Position numbers and translations under genes: made by a program. Shown here piece after piece: positions 8,540 to 18,470 of a stretch of 64,000 nucleotides of DNA (within the stretch, counting starts at the first letter, position 1; every line of letters starts with the position of its first letter). A model generated the notes under the pieces. That model was not told the origin of the DNA and did no database searches. It saw only the letters and a list, made by a program, of their open reading frames with translations. Source of the DNA: Candidatus Accumulibacter sp. 66-26 (lineage in GTDB: Bacteria; Pseudomonadota; Gammaproteobacteria; Burkholderiales; Rhodocyclaceae); contig MKUH01000021.1 of NCBI GenBank assembly GCA_001897745.1, positions 1 through 64,000 on the forward strand, written 5' to 3'.

Positions 8540-9334
8540 ATGGACGCACAAGCACACAGCCTGACCGTCGCCGGCAAGACCTACCGTTCCCGCCTGCTCG
8601 TCGGCACCGGGAAATACAAGGATTTCGCCGAAACGCGCGCGGCGATCGACGCTTCCGGCGCCGAGATCGTCACCGTCGCGATCCGCCGCACCAACATCGG
8701 CCAGAACGCCGGCGAGCCTAACCTGCTCGACGTGCTGCCGCCGTCGCAATTCACCATCCTGCCCAACACCGCCGGCTGCTACACGGCCGACGACGCGGTG
8801 CGCACGCTGCGCCTGGCGCGCGAGCTGCTCGACGGGCACGCGCTGGTCAAGCTCGAAGTGCTCGGCGATCCCACGACGCTGTTCCCGAACATGCCGGAAA
8901 CCCTCAAGGCCGCGCAGACGCTGGTCGCGGAAGGCTTCCAGGTGATGGTCTACTGCGCCGACGATCCGATCCAGGCGAAGATGCTCGAAGAGATCGGCTG
9001 CGTCGCGGTGATGCCGCTCGCCTCGCTGATCGGCTCCGGCATGGGCATCGTCAACCCGTGGAACCTGCGCCTGATCATCGACAATGCAAAGGTACCGGTG
9101 CTCGTCGACGCCGGCGTCGGCACCGCGTCGGACGCGGCGATCGCCATGGAACTCGGCTGCGACGGCGTGCTGATGAACACCGCCATCGCGCACGCGCAGA
9201 ATCCCGTGCTGATGGCCAGCGCCATGAAAAAAGCGGTCGAGGCCGGATGCGAGGCCTTCCTCGCCGGCCGTATGCCGCGCAAGCTGTACTCGGCCGACCC
9301 GTCGTCGCCGACCAGCGGTCTGATCGGATCGTGA
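8540..9334 (+). CDS. thiG: Thiazole synthase ThiG
   Basis: This 264-residue TIM-barrel enzyme condenses deoxyxylulose 5-phosphate, the glycine-derived imine and ThiS-thiocarboxylate into the thiamine thiazole. Visible signatures include the VKLEVLGD segment with the Schiff-base lysine, the [16 protein letters not shown] phosphate region and a [20 protein letters not shown] stretch. The length is typical. The TGA stop overlaps a possible GTG start of trmB (9331). Confidence 0.95.
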   Translation: MDAQAHSLTVAGKTYRSRLLVGTGKYKDFAETRAAIDASGAEIVTVAIRRTNIGQNAGEPNLLDVLPPSQFTILPNTAGCYTADDAVRTLRLARELLDGHALVKLEVLGDPTTLFPNMPETLKAAQTLVAEGFQVMVYCADDPIQAKMLEEIGCVAVMPLASLIGSGMGIVNPWNLRLIIDNAKVPVLVDAGVGTASDAAIAMELGCDGVLMNTAIAHAQNPVLMASAMKKAVEAGCEAFLAGRMPRKLYSADPSSPTSGLIGS

Positions 9335-9336
9335 GC

Positions 9337-10077
9337 ATGAACGAGAGAGAAGGAAGTCCCGCGGGAAGCCCCGCGAATTCGCCGGAAAAGGGGGCGCTCG
9401 GCGCCCCGGTCGCGCACGGGCACATCCGCAGCTTCGTGCTGCGCCAGGGGCGCGTCTCGAACGCGCAGCAGCGCTACCACGAAGACATGATGGCCAAAAT
9501 CGGCGTGCCCTACACGGCCGCGCGCCTCGACCTCGACGCCCTGTTCGGGCGCAGCGCGCCGAAGATTCTCGAAATCGGCTTCGGCATGGGCGAGACCTCG
9601 GCCACCATCGCCGCCGCCAATCCAGGCAACGACTATCTCGGCATCGAAGTGCACACGCCCGGCGTCGGCAGCCTGTGCAAGCTGATCGCCGAGGGCGGGC
9701 TCACCAACCAGCGCATCGTCCAGCACGACGCCGTCGAGGTTCTGCGCGACATGATCGCGCCCGATGCGCTGGCCGGTGCGCACATCTTCTTCCCCGACCC
9801 GTGGCCGAAGGCGCGCCACCACAAGCGGCGCCTGATCCAGCCGCCGCTCGTCGCGCTGCTCGCCAGCCGCCTGCGGCCGGGCGGCTACATCCACTGCGCC
9901 ACCGACTGGGAAAACTACGCCGAGCAGATGCTCGAAGTGCTCTCGGCCGAAGCGCTGCTCGAAAACACCGCGCCCGGCTACGCGCCGCGCCCGGCCTACC
10001 GGCCGCTCACCAAGTTCGAGCAGCGCGGCCTGCGCCTCGGGCACGGCGTCTGGGATCTGGTTTTCCGCCGCAAGTAG
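9337..10077 (+). CDS. trmB: tRNA (guanine-N7-)-methyltransferase TrmB
   Basis: This 246-residue SAM-dependent enzyme makes m7G46 in tRNA variable loops. It shows the SAM-binding EIGFGMGE motif and the signature [17 protein letters not shown] chose the ATG at 9337. A GTG at 9331 overlapping the thiG stop is also possible and adds two residues. The first 35 residues are a low-complexity Ser/Gly/Pro leader common in betaproteobacterial TrmB. It is probably cotranscribed with thiSG. Confidence 0.92.
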   Translation: MNEREGSPAGSPANSPEKGALGAPVAHGHIRSFVLRQGRVSNAQQRYHEDMMAKIGVPYTAARLDLDALFGRSAPKILEIGFGMGETSATIAAANPGNDYLGIEVHTPGVGSLCKLIAEGGLTNQRIVQHDAVEVLRDMIAPDALAGAHIFFPDPWPKARHHKRRLIQPPLVALLASRLRPGGYIHCATDWENYAEQMLEVLSAEALLENTAPGYAPRPAYRPLTKFEQRGLRLGHGVWDLVFRRK

Positions 10078-10138
10078 GGGAGCGCGCCGGATGGCGCCGG
10101 CCGGCGCGCCGGACCCGATCCGGAAGCGCGCAAGGCGC

Positions 10139-10690
10139 CTACTGCAGACGGAAGACGACGGGCAGGATCAGTTCGCGTCCGCTCGCGTCGGCGCGCCCCA
10201 TCGCCCAGGCGGCCTTTTCCGCCGCGTGGTCGAGGAGCGGATGGCCGCTGCTCGCGGCGACGCGCACGTCGGCGACGCTGCCGTCGGCGGCCAGCGTGAC
10301 GCGTAGGCGCACCTCGCCCTCGAGGCCGCGGGCGACCGCTTCCGGCGGATAGTAGAGGTGCTGTGCCAGCTTCTTCTGCGCGCTGCGGACCTCGCGTTTC
10401 GTTTCGGCGCGCGCCCTGGCCGTCGCCCCCGGCTTTTCCGGCGGAGGCGGCAAAGCTGCGGCGCGCGCCGGTTCCGCCGCCTCGACGTCCAGCGTATTCT
10501 TCAGCAGGGACTCGGCGGGCGGCGCCACGGAGCGCTCCTCGGGCAGCGGCGGCAGGCGCAGTTCGGCGCGCAGCGCCGGGCGCGGCGGCGTCGCGGCGGG
10601 GCGCAGGACGTCCGGCAGCAGCAGGCCGCCGTGCAGGGCGAGCGAGAGCGCGAAGGCGACGATGAGGGGCGGAACGGGGCGGGACGACAT
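10139..10690 (-). CDS. tonB: Energy transducer TonB-family protein
   Basis: This 183-residue protein has an N-terminal membrane anchor (about residues 8-26). A short proline-rich periplasmic spacer follows (about 30-80), then a TonB C-terminal domain with YYPPEAVARGLEGEV and VTLAADGSVADV. TonB links inner-membrane proton-motive force to outer-membrane receptors, with ExbB and ExbD. Those partner genes are not adjacent. It could serve the TonB-dependent receptor at 58320-60395, but that is only inferred. The ATG is at 10690. Open frame upstream of it lacks a ribosome site and overlaps the divergent gene. Confidence 0.82.
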   Translation of the reverse strand: MSSRPVPPLIVAFALSLALHGGLLLPDVLRPAATPPRPALRAELRLPPLPEERSVAPPAESLLKNTLDVEAAEPARAAALPPPPEKPGATARARAETKREVRSAQKKLAQHLYYPPEAVARGLEGEVRLRVTLAADGSVADVRVAASSGHPLLDHAAEKAAWAMGRADASGRELILPVVFRLQ

Positions 10691-10796
10691 GAGCGCGATA
10701 TTGTGCAACAAAACAGACGGTAAAACCGGCGGCGGGACGCGGGGCATCGCGTCCGGAGGCGCGCCCGCGCCGGCGAGCGTCAATGGAGAGTCAATC

Positions 10797-11969
10797 ATGC
10801 GATGGTTTGCCCACGGCGCGCGTCGCGCGCTCCTCGTGCTGTGCCTGCTGGCCGCGCCGGCCTGGGCGGCGGCGCCCGATCCGATCGCCTTCGGCCTCGC
10901 CGTCGAGCGCGGCGACCTGCGCACCGTCAAAGGCTGGCTCGACGAGGGGCTGGACCCCGAATACCAGGCCGACCGCATCGGCACCGGCCTGATGGTCGCG
11001 GCGTGGAACGGCAATGTCGAGATGATGGCGCTGTTCGTCGAGCGCGGCGCCAATCCCCGGCGCGCCAACCGGAACGGCGAGCAGCCGCTGCAACTGGCCG
11101 CCTGGGGCGGGCACGAAGCCGCCGTGCTCTGGCTGCTCGAACGCGGCGCTGCGCTCAACCGCGAGGGAATGAATTGGAGCGCGCTGCACTACGCCGTGTT
11201 CAGCGGCCAGGACAAGCTGGCGCGCACGCTGATCGAGCGCGGCGCCGAGGTCAACGCGCGCTCGCCGAACGGATCGACGCCGCTCATGCTGGCGGCACGC
11301 GAGGGGCGCGAAGAACTCGCCAAGACGCTGCTCGAAGCGGGCGGCGATCCGAAGTCGAAGAACGACTGGGGCGACACCGCGCTGACGCTGGCCATGCGTT
11401 ACGACCACTACCGGCTGGGCAAGATGATCTCGTCGCCCGAGGAATTCGCGATCGCCGTCAAGGCGCCGAAGGAGAGCTTCGGCGAGGCGACGCGCTCGGC
11501 GGCGGCGCCGAGCGCCATCGAGGACCTGCTGCGGCAGATCCGCGAGGCCGAGGCCGCCGGGCAGCCGGCCGACGCGCTGCGCAAGCAGTTGTTCGCCGCC
11601 GTCGAGACCTTCCGCCGCAGCGGCACGCCGTCGGCGCAGAACGCCCGCCGTCCGGCGCCGCGCCCCTACCAGCCGAAATCGATCGTGATCACCGCGCGGC
11701 GCGGCCAGCCCGGCGCCGAGCGTGCCGAAGTGGTGGTCGATGGCCAGGTGCAGCCGTCCGCCGGGAAGGCCGCGCCGACGTCGTCGGCGAATTCGCCGGC
11801 AAATCCGCCGGCAAATCCGCCGGCGATCCGGATCACGCCCGCCGGTGCGCCGGCGACCCCGGCGCAGATCGCCGATCTCGTCCGCCGGATTCGCGTGGCC
11901 GAAGCGCAGGGGCTGCCGACCGAGGCGCTGCGCCGGCAGCTCGACGAGGCCATGAACCAGCTCAGGTAG
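10797..11969 (+). CDS. Secreted ankyrin-repeat protein
   Basis: This 390-residue protein has a signal peptide (MRWFAHGARR basic start, cleavage near AWAAA). About five ankyrin repeats cover residues 27-215 (for example GEQPLQLAAWGGHEAAVLWL and GSTPLMLAAREGREELAKTL). A Pro/Ala-rich tail contains the 12-nt tandem repeat at 11789-11824, with two related helical segments (IEDLLRQIREAEAAGQP and IADLVRRIRVAEAQGLP) around it. Ankyrin repeats bind proteins; the periplasmic partner is unknown. The start is set by the ATG preceded by GGAG at 10785-10788. It is divergent from tonB. Confidence 0.8.
   Translation: MRWFAHGARRALLVLCLLAAPAWAAAPDPIAFGLAVERGDLRTVKGWLDEGLDPEYQADRIGTGLMVAAWNGNVEMMALFVERGANPRRANRNGEQPLQLAAWGGHEAAVLWLLERGAALNREGMNWSALHYAVFSGQDKLARTLIERGAEVNARSPNGSTPLMLAAREGREELAKTLLEAGGDPKSKNDWGDTALTLAMRYDHYRLGKMISSPEEFAIAVKAPKESFGEATRSAAAPSAIEDLLRQIREAEAAGQPADALRKQLFAAVETFRRSGTPSAQNARRPAPRPYQPKSIVITARRGQPGAERAEVVVDGQVQPSAGKAAPTSSANSPANPPANPPAIRITPAGAPATPAQIADLVRRIRVAEAQGLPTEALRRQLDEAMNQLR
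11789..11824 (+). repeat. 12-nt tandem repeat, three copies
   Basis: There are two exact units AAATCCGCCGGC (11801-11812, 11813-11824) and one degenerate copy before them. They encode Pro-Ala-Asn-Pro-type residues in the linker of the ankyrin protein. Slippage would change linker length in frame. Confidence 0.75.
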
Positions 11970-11974
11970 CGCGC

Positions 11975-12991
11975 GTGGGCTTCTTCGACTGGATCTTCGG
12001 CGGCCGCGACCTCGCGGCCGGCAACGAAGGGCTGATGCGGGCGGTGGATCGCGTCCTGCACGGCATCGACCCGCGCCTGAAACTTCTGCGCGGCGCGCGC
12101 GACCGCCTGGCGCCGGCGGTGCAGGATGCGCTGGCGTTCGCGCGCGCGACGATCGGCCAGATGCCGCCGAGCGTCGCGCTGACGCCCGAGAACTGGGCGC
12201 ACGATCCGCTGCTGCGCGCCACCTTTGCGCGCCCGGACGAGATCGACGCGGCGCTCGCCGCCAGTCGCGAAGTGCGCAACTTCCTCGACGCCGGCGCGCT
12301 CTCGGGCAGCGACACGCTGTTCGGCGTGCTGGCGGCGACCCGCGTCGAGCGCAGCGTGTCGGGGCCGGCGCTCGACGCCGGCGGGATGTTGCGCCAGGAC
12401 GTGCTGCAGAAGACCGTCAGTTTCGGCGACTTTCGCGTCGCCGGTCTGGCGCCGGCCGAAGCCGCGACCCGCCGCGCGCTCGAGGACTTCGTCCTGGAGC
12501 AGCTGGCGTTGGCGGCCATGCGCGAAATTGCCGACAACCGCAAGCAGGTCGAGCAGCTGGCGTCCTACCGCCAGCTGTTGCTGACGCGTTTGCGCCTGAT
12601 GGAGCAGAGCGGCGCCGGGCTGGATCCGCTGTTCGCGCGGGAGGAAGGCGAGGCGCCCGACCTCGTCCGCCTGCGCCGCGAACTGGCGCGCAACGCCGAA
12701 CAGCTGGCGGCGACGCGCGCCGGCGGCGCGGGGCTGGACGGCGCGCTCGAACGGGTGCTCGCCGCGCTGCGCAACGCCGAGGCGATCATCCGGCCGCAGC
12801 GCCTGTCGCTCAAGCTCGACGCGATGAACATCGTCGTTCCCCCGCAGGCGGCCGGCGCGCCGATCGAGCTGCTCGAATTCTCGACGGTCGATCCCGAGCG
12901 GCCGCGGCGCGTCGCCTTTCTCGTGTCGTTTCCGCGCAGCGCCGTGCATGAGCGGCACGTCGACCTGGACGCCCTGCGCCGCTCGCTTTAG
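11975..12991 (+). CDS. Conserved-looking protein of unknown function
   Basis: This 338-residue cytoplasmic protein starts at the GTG at 11975, five bases after the ankyrin gene stop, so it is probably cotranscribed. It begins GFFDWIFGGRDLA and is rich in Ala, Arg and Leu, with long helices (for example LEDFVLEQLALAAMREIADN, residues about 168-187). There is no signal peptide, P-loop or cysteine motif. I do not recognise the family. Start choice rests on the position right after the upstream stop; the frame continues upstream only as a shadow of the ankyrin gene. Confidence 0.7.
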   Translation: MGFFDWIFGGRDLAAGNEGLMRAVDRVLHGIDPRLKLLRGARDRLAPAVQDALAFARATIGQMPPSVALTPENWAHDPLLRATFARPDEIDAALAASREVRNFLDAGALSGSDTLFGVLAATRVERSVSGPALDAGGMLRQDVLQKTVSFGDFRVAGLAPAEAATRRALEDFVLEQLALAAMREIADNRKQVEQLASYRQLLLTRLRLMEQSGAGLDPLFAREEGEAPDLVRLRRELARNAEQLAATRAGGAGLDGALERVLAALRNAEAIIRPQRLSLKLDAMNIVVPPQAAGAPIELLEFSTVDPERPRRVAFLVSFPRSAVHERHVDLDALRRSL

Positions 12992-13047
12992 GGGGCTGCG
13001 CGCGACGGCCTTTGCGCGGGTTGCTAAGCTGCTGCGGTGTGCTGCCG

Positions 13048-14292
13048 TTAAGCGGCGAGAAAGCGGCGCAGCAGTTCGTTGAGGTAGCGCTGTCCGCGCA
13101 GGGTGGGGGCGATACGGCGCGCATCCCGCTCGAGCAGCCCGTCGGCTTCGGCGCGGCGCAATTCGCTTTCGATGCCGATCAGCGGCAGCGCGGTGCGCGC
13201 CTCGAACAGCGCAGGGTCGAAGCCGTCGTTCAGGCGCAGCGCGTTCATCATGAACTCGAAGGGCAGGTCGGCGCGCGCGACCGCGTGCTCCTCATGCACC
13301 GGCGCGCCGGCGGCGACCTGCGCGAGATACTGTTTCGGCTGCTTCCAGCGCATCTGGCGGCGCACTTCCCACTGCCGGCCGTCGAACAGCGTGAGCTTGC
13401 CGTGCGCGCCGGCGCCGATCCCGAGGTAGTCGCCGAACTCCCAGTAGTTGCGGTTGTGCCGGCACTGCCGGCCGGGCTGCGCGAAGGCCGAGGTCTCGTA
13501 GTGCGCGTAGCCGGCCTGCGCGAGGCGCGCCTCGATCGCCTCCTGCATGTCGGCGCACAGGTCGGACTCGGGCAGCGCCGGCGGCGCCGCGGCGAAGGCG
13601 GTGTTCGGTTCCAGCGTCAGCTGGTAGCAGGACAGGTGCGGCGGCGCGAAGGACAGCGCGGTTTCGAGGTCGGCCAGCGCCTCGGCCAGCGTCTGGCCGG
13701 GCAGGGCGTACATCAGGTCGAGGTTGAAGTTGTCGAAGTGCGCGCGCGCGATGTCGACCGCGCGGCGCGCTTCGGTGTCGTCGTGGATGCGGCCGAGCGC
13801 CTTGAGGTGCGCCGGGTTGAAGCTCTGGATGCCGAGCGACAGGCGGTTCACGCCGGCCGCGCGGAAGGCGGCGAACTTCTCCGCTTCGACCGTTCCGGGG
13901 TTGGCTTCGAGCGTGATTTCGGCGTCCGGCGCGAGCGGCAGGCGCGTGCGGATGGCCGTCAGCAGTTCGTCGAGCGCGGCGCCCGAGAGCAGGCTCGGCG
14001 TGCCGCCGCCGAAGAAGACGCTGCCGACGCGGCGGCCCCAGACGAGCGGCAGCGCCGATTCGAGGTCGGCGATCAGGGCGGCGACGTAGCGTTCCGAATC
14101 GGCCTCGGGAATGCCGCCGCGCATCTCGTGCGAGTTGAAGTCGCAGTAGGGGCATTTCTGCACGCACCACGGGATGTGCACGTACAGCGAAAGCGGCAGG
14201 GCGCTGCGGAATTCGAGCGCGGAAGCGCCGCCGCCGGCGGTCTTGCCGTGCGGCACGATGGGGATCACCGTGCCGGGTTTGCGCGCGGACAT
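13048..14292 (-). CDS. hemW: Radical SAM haem chaperone HemW
   Basis: This 414-residue radical SAM protein has the cluster motif CVQKCPYCDFN near residue 40, the GGTPSLLS segment and the LSLGIQSF region typical of HemW. The family was once annotated as oxygen-independent coproporphyrinogen III oxidase (HemN-like), but HemW proteins bind haem and deliver it to respiratory enzymes. A HemN_C domain closes the protein. Its ATG overlaps the rdgB stop in an ATGA junction. It is the last gene of the leftward operon. Confidence 0.88.
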   Translation of the reverse strand: MSARKPGTVIPIVPHGKTAGGGASALEFRSALPLSLYVHIPWCVQKCPYCDFNSHEMRGGIPEADSERYVAALIADLESALPLVWGRRVGSVFFGGGTPSLLSGAALDELLTAIRTRLPLAPDAEITLEANPGTVEAEKFAAFRAAGVNRLSLGIQSFNPAHLKALGRIHDDTEARRAVDIARAHFDNFNLDLMYALPGQTLAEALADLETALSFAPPHLSCYQLTLEPNTAFAAAPPALPESDLCADMQEAIEARLAQAGYAHYETSAFAQPGRQCRHNRNYWEFGDYLGIGAGAHGKLTLFDGRQWEVRRQMRWKQPKQYLAQVAAGAPVHEEHAVARADLPFEFMMNALRLNDGFDPALFEARTALPLIGIESELRRAEADGLLERDARRIAPTLRGQRYLNELLRRFLAA

Positions 14293-14888
14293 CAGGCGGG
14301 CGCTTGCAGGCGCTCGACGAGGCGGGCCAGCGCCTGCCCGCGGTGCGAGCGGCGGTTCTTCTCGGCGGCCGGGATCTCGGCGACGCTCTGGCCGAGTTCG
14401 GGAATCAGGAACAGCGGGTCGTAGCCGAAGCCGCCGTCGCCGCGCGGCGCTTCCAGCACTTCGCCGTGCCATTCGCCCTCGGCGATGAGCGGCTGCGGGT
14501 CGTCGGCGGCGCGCACGAAGACGAGCACGCAGTAGTAGTGGCCGCGCCGGCTATTCTTGCCGGCGAGTTTGCCGAGCTCGGCGAGCAGCTTGTCGTTGTT
14601 GCGCGCGTCGGACTTCGGTTCGCCGGCGTAGCGCGCCGACAGCACGCCGGGCGCGCCGCCGAAGGCGTCGATGCAGATGCCGGAGTCGTCGGCGAGCGCC
14701 GGCAGGCCGGTCAGCGCCGCCGCGTGGCGGGCCTTGGCGAGCGCGTTTTCGACGAAGGTGCAGTGCGGCTCCTCGGCTTCCGGGACGCCGAGTTCGCCCT
14801 GCGGCACGAGTTCCCAGCCGAGCGGCGTCAGGATCTCGCGCAGCTCCTTCAGCTTCTTCGCATTGTTCGAGGCGAGGACGAGCTTCAT
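14292..14888 (-). CDS. rdgB: dITP/XTP pyrophosphatase (RdgB/HAM1)
   Basis: This 198-residue enzyme hydrolyses non-canonical purine nucleoside triphosphates such as dITP and XTP, keeping them out of DNA and RNA. Family motifs are clear: [10 protein letters not shown] at the start, [30 protein letters not shown] and GFGYDPLF. The length is typical. The start codon overlaps the rph stop (ATGA) and its stop overlaps the hemW start. The rph-rdgB-hemW order is common in proteobacteria. Confidence 0.95.
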   Translation of the reverse strand: MKLVLASNNAKKLKELREILTPLGWELVPQGELGVPEAEEPHCTFVENALAKARHAAALTGLPALADDSGICIDAFGGAPGVLSARYAGEPKSDARNNDKLLAELGKLAGKNSRRGHYYCVLVFVRAADDPQPLIAEGEWHGEVLEAPRGDGGFGYDPLFLIPELGQSVAEIPAAEKNRRSHRGQALARLVERLQAPA

Positions 14889-15601
14889 GCGGCGAGCGCC
14901 TCCTTCTGCGCGGCAATCAGCTGGCCGATGCCGGCTTCGGCGAGGTCGACCAGCGCGGTCATCTGCGCACGCGTGAACGGTGCGCCCTCGGCCGTGCCCT
15001 GGATTTCGACGATGCCGCCGCTGCCCGTCATGACGACGTTCATGTCGGTGTCGCAGTCCGAGTCCTCGGGATAATCGAGGTCGAGCACCGGCGTGCCGGC
15101 GAAGATGCCGACCGAGACCGCGGCGATGTGGTCGCGCACCGGGTTCTCGGCCAGCTTGCCGTTCGCCACGAGTTGTTCGCAGGCGTCCCAGAGCGCGATC
15201 CAGGCGCCGGTGATCGACGCGCAGCGGGTGCCGCCGTCGGCCTGCAGGACGTCGCAGTCGAGCGTGATCTGGCGCTCGCCGAGCGCCTTCAGGTCGACCA
15301 CGGCGCGCAGCGCGCGGCCGATCAGGCGCTGGATTTCCTGCGTGCGTCCGGTCTGCTTGCCCTTGGCCGCCTCGCGCGAGCTGCGCGTGTGCGTGGCGCG
15401 CGGCAGCATGCCGTATTCGGCGGTGACCCAGCCCTGGCCCTTGCCGCGCAGGAAGCCGGGGACGGATTCCTCGATGCTGGCGGTGCACAGCACCTGCGTG
15501 TCGCCCATTTCGATCAGCACCGAGCCTTCGGCGTGGCGGGTGAAGCGGCGGGTGATGCGGACGTCGCGCAGCTGCGACGCCTTTCTTTTGCTCGGGCGCA
15601 T
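14885..15601 (-). CDS. rph: Ribonuclease PH
   Basis: This 238-residue phosphorolytic 3'-5' exoribonuclease trims tRNA 3' ends. It starts [14 protein letters not shown] and contains [18 protein letters not shown] and the [19 protein letters not shown] region with the catalytic acidic residues. The length matches the family. It follows the phosphatase gene by only 8 nt and overlaps rdgB by 4 nt, so it lies in a tightly coupled operon. Confidence 0.96.
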   Translation of the reverse strand: MRPSKRKASQLRDVRITRRFTRHAEGSVLIEMGDTQVLCTASIEESVPGFLRGKGQGWVTAEYGMLPRATHTRSSREAAKGKQTGRTQEIQRLIGRALRAVVDLKALGERQITLDCDVLQADGGTRCASITGAWIALWDACEQLVANGKLAENPVRDHIAAVSVGIFAGTPVLDLDYPEDSDCDTDMNVVMTGSGGIVEIQGTAEGAPFTRAQMTALVDLAEAGIGQLIAAQKEALAA

Positions 15602-15609
15602 GGGTTTTC

Positions 15610-16521
15610 CTATTTGGCGTACTTCTGGATGGTCGAGCGGATCTCTTCGATCGCGCGTTCGATTTCGTCTTCGGTCAGTTCGCTCTTGTAGCTCGGGTTG
15701 CGGCCGAACTCGTCGAGGCGGGTGGTGATCGTGTCGCGCGACATGGTCTGCGTCGAGATCGCGCTCGTCGCGTTTTCGACGTAGCTGTCTTCCCAGCGCA
15801 CGGCGATGATCGACAGGTTGTCGGCGTGCGAGCCGCCGCGCAGTTCGGCCTCGGCGAGCAGGGCCGGCACGGCCTGCATCAGGTTGATGCCCTGCAGCGC
15901 GTCGACCAGGGTGGCCTCGGGCAGCACGCCCCAGACGCCGTCGGTGCACAGCGCGAGCACGTCGCCGGCTTCGAGCGGCATCTTGCGCGAGAACTCGATC
16001 TCCGGCTCCTGCGTGCCGCCCAGGCAGCAATAGACCTTGTTGCGCTCGGGGTGGACGGCGGCCTGCGCTTCGTTGATCACGCCCTGGTCCAGCAGCAGTT
16101 GCACGCGCGAATGGTCGCGCGTGCGGAAATGCACGCGCCCTTCGCGCAGCAGGTAGAGGCGCGAGTCGCCGGCGTGCGCCCAGTAGGCGACGTTGTCCTG
16201 GATCAGGCAGGCGACGCAGGTCGTGCGCGGCGAGTCGTCGAGCTTGTGCTCCTGCGAGAAGTCGATGATCGCGCGGTGCGCGTTGAGCATCGCCTTCTGC
16301 AGGAAGAGGAAGGGGTCGGCGATCTGCGGCTTGGCTTCGCGCTGGAAGCTTTCGGTCAGCGTCTGCACGGCGATCTGCGCGGCGACTTCGCCGTAGTAGT
16401 GGCCGCCCATCCCGTCGGCGACCACGGCGAGCAGCGCTTCGCGCGAGTAGCAGTAGCCGAGGCGATCCTCGTTGTTGGCGCGCTTGCCCTGGCGGCTTTC
16501 CTGGTAAATGGTGAATTTCAT
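15610..16521 (-). CDS. PP2C-type protein serine/threonine phosphatase
   Basis: This 303-residue phosphatase has the metal-binding PPM motifs in order: [42 protein letters not shown] and [12 protein letters not shown]. About 50 residues after the last motif form a charged helical tail ending IQKYAK, which is not part of the catalytic fold. It is coupled by a 4-nt overlap to the upstream kinase gene, so the pair very likely forms a reversible phosphorylation switch. The target is unknown. The start is the ATG at 16521. Confidence 0.92.
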   Translation of the reverse strand: MKFTIYQESRQGKRANNEDRLGYCYSREALLAVVADGMGGHYYGEVAAQIAVQTLTESFQREAKPQIADPFLFLQKAMLNAHRAIIDFSQEHKLDDSPRTTCVACLIQDNVAYWAHAGDSRLYLLREGRVHFRTRDHSRVQLLLDQGVINEAQAAVHPERNKVYCCLGGTQEPEIEFSRKMPLEAGDVLALCTDGVWGVLPEATLVDALQGINLMQAVPALLAEAELRGGSHADNLSIIAVRWEDSYVENATSAISTQTMSRDTITTRLDEFGRNPSYKSELTEDEIERAIEEIRSTIQKYAK

Positions 16522-17477
16522 TTGTTCCCGATCTTTTTCAGGCGGCCGACGAATTTCCCTACCGTCCGGTCGAGCCAGCGCTCCTCGCGCTGCGGCAGGA
16601 CCGGCACCTGCTCGGTGAGCGCCTTCTGCAGCGCGAAGACGCTCTGCGGGCGGTACAGGTGGTTGAGGCACAGGCACCAGTCGATCGTTTCGAGCAGGTG
16701 GTCCGAGAACTGGCCTTCCCAGCGCACCATCGCCGGCACCAGCTGATCCTTCTCCAGACGGCTGTCGGCGGCCTGCGGCGCGTTGCCGGCGAGGCAGGCG
16801 TACATCGAGGCGCCGATGCTGTAGACGTCGCTCCACGGGCCGAGGAATTCGCGCTGGGTGTAATGCTCGGGCGAGGCGAAGCCCGGCGTGTACATCGGCT
16901 TCAGCATCGGCGTGTCGGAGGCCAGCGTCTGGCGCGCGGCGCCGAAGTCGATGAGCACCGGCGTGTAGTCGTTGCGCATGTAGATGTTCGACGGCTTGAG
17001 GTCGAGGTGCAGCAGCTTGTGCGAATGCACTTCGCGCAGGCCGTTGAGCAGCTTGGTGAACACGTTGCGCAGGAAGTTCTCGGTCACCGCCGCGCGGTTC
17101 CGCTGGATGAACTCCTGCAGCGTGCGCCCCTGCTCGTAGTCCATCACCATGTAGACCGTGTCGTTGGCGCGGAAGAAATTGCGCACGCGGATCACGTTCG
17201 GATGCGACAGGCGGGCCAGCGCGCGGCCTTCCTCGAAGAAGCACTTCATGCCGTAGCGGAAGGCGTTCATGTGCTCGTTGCTGATGCTCGGCCGGATTTC
17301 CCCCTCGCCGCGCAGCGCCAGGCTGTTCGGCAGGTATTCCTTGATCGCCACGGATTTTCCCTCGCCGTCGGTCGCCAGATAGACGATCGAAAACCCGCCC
17401 AGGGAGAGCTGTCGGTCGATGTGGTACTCATCGAGCTGGTAACCGGCGGGGAGGGCGTGGTTGGCTTGTTGGGCCAT
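16518..17477 (-). CDS. Eukaryotic-type protein serine/threonine kinase
   Basis: This 319-residue cytoplasmic kinase has a glycine-rich loop ([12 protein letters not shown]), the ATP-binding lysine in SVAIKEYLP, the catalytic loop [10 protein letters not shown] and the metal-binding DFGAA. The catalytic loop has HLD in place of the usual HRD, so it is a non-RD type kinase. No transmembrane segment or sensor domain follows the kinase fold; the C terminus is short and basic. It leads the operon with the PP2C phosphatase, rph, rdgB and hemW. Substrate unknown. Confidence 0.92.
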   Translation of the reverse strand: MAQQANHALPAGYQLDEYHIDRQLSLGGFSIVYLATDGEGKSVAIKEYLPNSLALRGEGEIRPSISNEHMNAFRYGMKCFFEEGRALARLSHPNVIRVRNFFRANDTVYMVMDYEQGRTLQEFIQRNRAAVTENFLRNVFTKLLNGLREVHSHKLLHLDLKPSNIYMRNDYTPVLIDFGAARQTLASDTPMLKPMYTPGFASPEHYTQREFLGPWSDVYSIGASMYACLAGNAPQAADSRLEKDQLVPAMVRWEGQFSDHLLETIDWCLCLNHLYRPQSVFALQKALTEQVPVLPQREERWLDRTVGKFVGRLKKIGNK

Positions 17478-17495
17478 CGAGGTCGAAGCTATGAT
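17466..17495 (+). promoter_or_regulatory. Candidate promoter for yicC
   Basis: TTGTTG (17466-17471) and TATGAT (17490-17495) are 18 nt apart and would start a transcript near 17502, about 90 nt before yicC. The -35 element matches only half the consensus. It lies in the divergent gap next to the kinase gene. Confidence 0.35.
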
Positions 17496-17594
17496 ATGGA
17501 CTTTCAGCCATTTTCAGGGTTTGCCGGTGGAGTGTAAAGCGCACTCGCGCGCCGCCGCGGCATTCGCCTGCCATCGTTTCGATTCGGGATTTCC

Positions 17595-18461
17595 ATGATC
17601 TACAGCATGACCGGCTACGCAGCCAGAACGCGCGACGTCGAGCGCGGCGCCCTGCACCTCGAACTGAAGAGCGTCAATTCGCGCTACCTCGACTTCCATT
17701 TCCGCATCTGCGAGGAGCTGCGCGTCGTCGAGCCGGCCCTGCGCGAACTGATCGGCGCCCGCCTCTCGCGCGGCAAGGTCGAGTGCCGCCTGAACTTCGT
17801 TCCCGCCGCCGCGCGCGCGCAGCAGCAGAGTCTCAACGGCGAACTGCTCGCCCGCCTCAAGTCCTTCGACGCGCAGGTGCGCGCCGAGCTGCCGCAGGCG
17901 GCGCCGCTCTCGGTGAGCGAGGCGCTGCGCTGGCCGGGCATGTTCGGCGACGACTCGCTCGACGTCGAGGCGCTCGCCGCGGCGACGCTCGAACTCGCCA
18001 AGGAGGCGGTCGCCGATTTCGCGGCGACGCGCGCGCGCGAGGGCGAGAAGCTCGCCGCCGTGATCCTCGAGCGCGTCGCGCGCATGCGCGAACTGGTCGT
18101 CGAAGTCGCGCCGCGCATCCCGGTCGCGCAGGCCGCCTTCCAGGACAAGCTCAAGCAGCGCCTGGTCGACGCCCTCGGCAGCGCCGACGACGAGCGCGTC
18201 CGCCAGGAGGTCGCCGTGTTCGCCGTGCGCATCGACGTCGCCGAGGAACTGGCCCGCCTGTCCACCCACCTCGACGAGGTCGAGCGCGTGCTGCAGGCCG
18301 GCGGCGCGACCGGCAAGCGGCTCGACTTCCTGATGCAGGAACTCAACCGCGAAGCCAACACGCTCGGCTCCAAGTCGGTCGTCACCGAGGTGTCGCAGAC
18401 GGCGATGGAACTCAAGCTGCTCATCGAACAGATGCGCGAGCAGATCCAGAATCTCGAGTAA
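17595..18461 (+). CDS. yicC: YicC family endoribonuclease
   Basis: This 288-residue protein starts MIYSMTGYAARTRD and has the family's LELKSVNSRYLDFHFRICEE near the N terminus. The C-terminal half has the typical GKRLDFLMQELNREANTLGS stretch. YicC proteins are reported to be endoribonucleases that act on RNA decay. It sits 9 nt upstream of gmk, the usual arrangement in proteobacteria. The length is normal. Confidence 0.93.
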   Translation: MIYSMTGYAARTRDVERGALHLELKSVNSRYLDFHFRICEELRVVEPALRELIGARLSRGKVECRLNFVPAAARAQQQSLNGELLARLKSFDAQVRAELPQAAPLSVSEALRWPGMFGDDSLDVEALAAATLELAKEAVADFAATRAREGEKLAAVILERVARMRELVVEVAPRIPVAQAAFQDKLKQRLVDALGSADDERVRQEVAVFAVRIDVAEELARLSTHLDEVERVLQAGGATGKRLDFLMQELNREANTLGSKSVVTEVSQTAMELKLLIEQMREQIQNLE

Positions 18462-18470
18462 GGACGCGCC

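Noticed and set aside
13048..14292. Oxygen-independent coproporphyrinogen oxidase (HemN) for the radical SAM gene
   Set aside because: It lies in the rph-rdgB operon typical of HemW and is shorter than true HemN.
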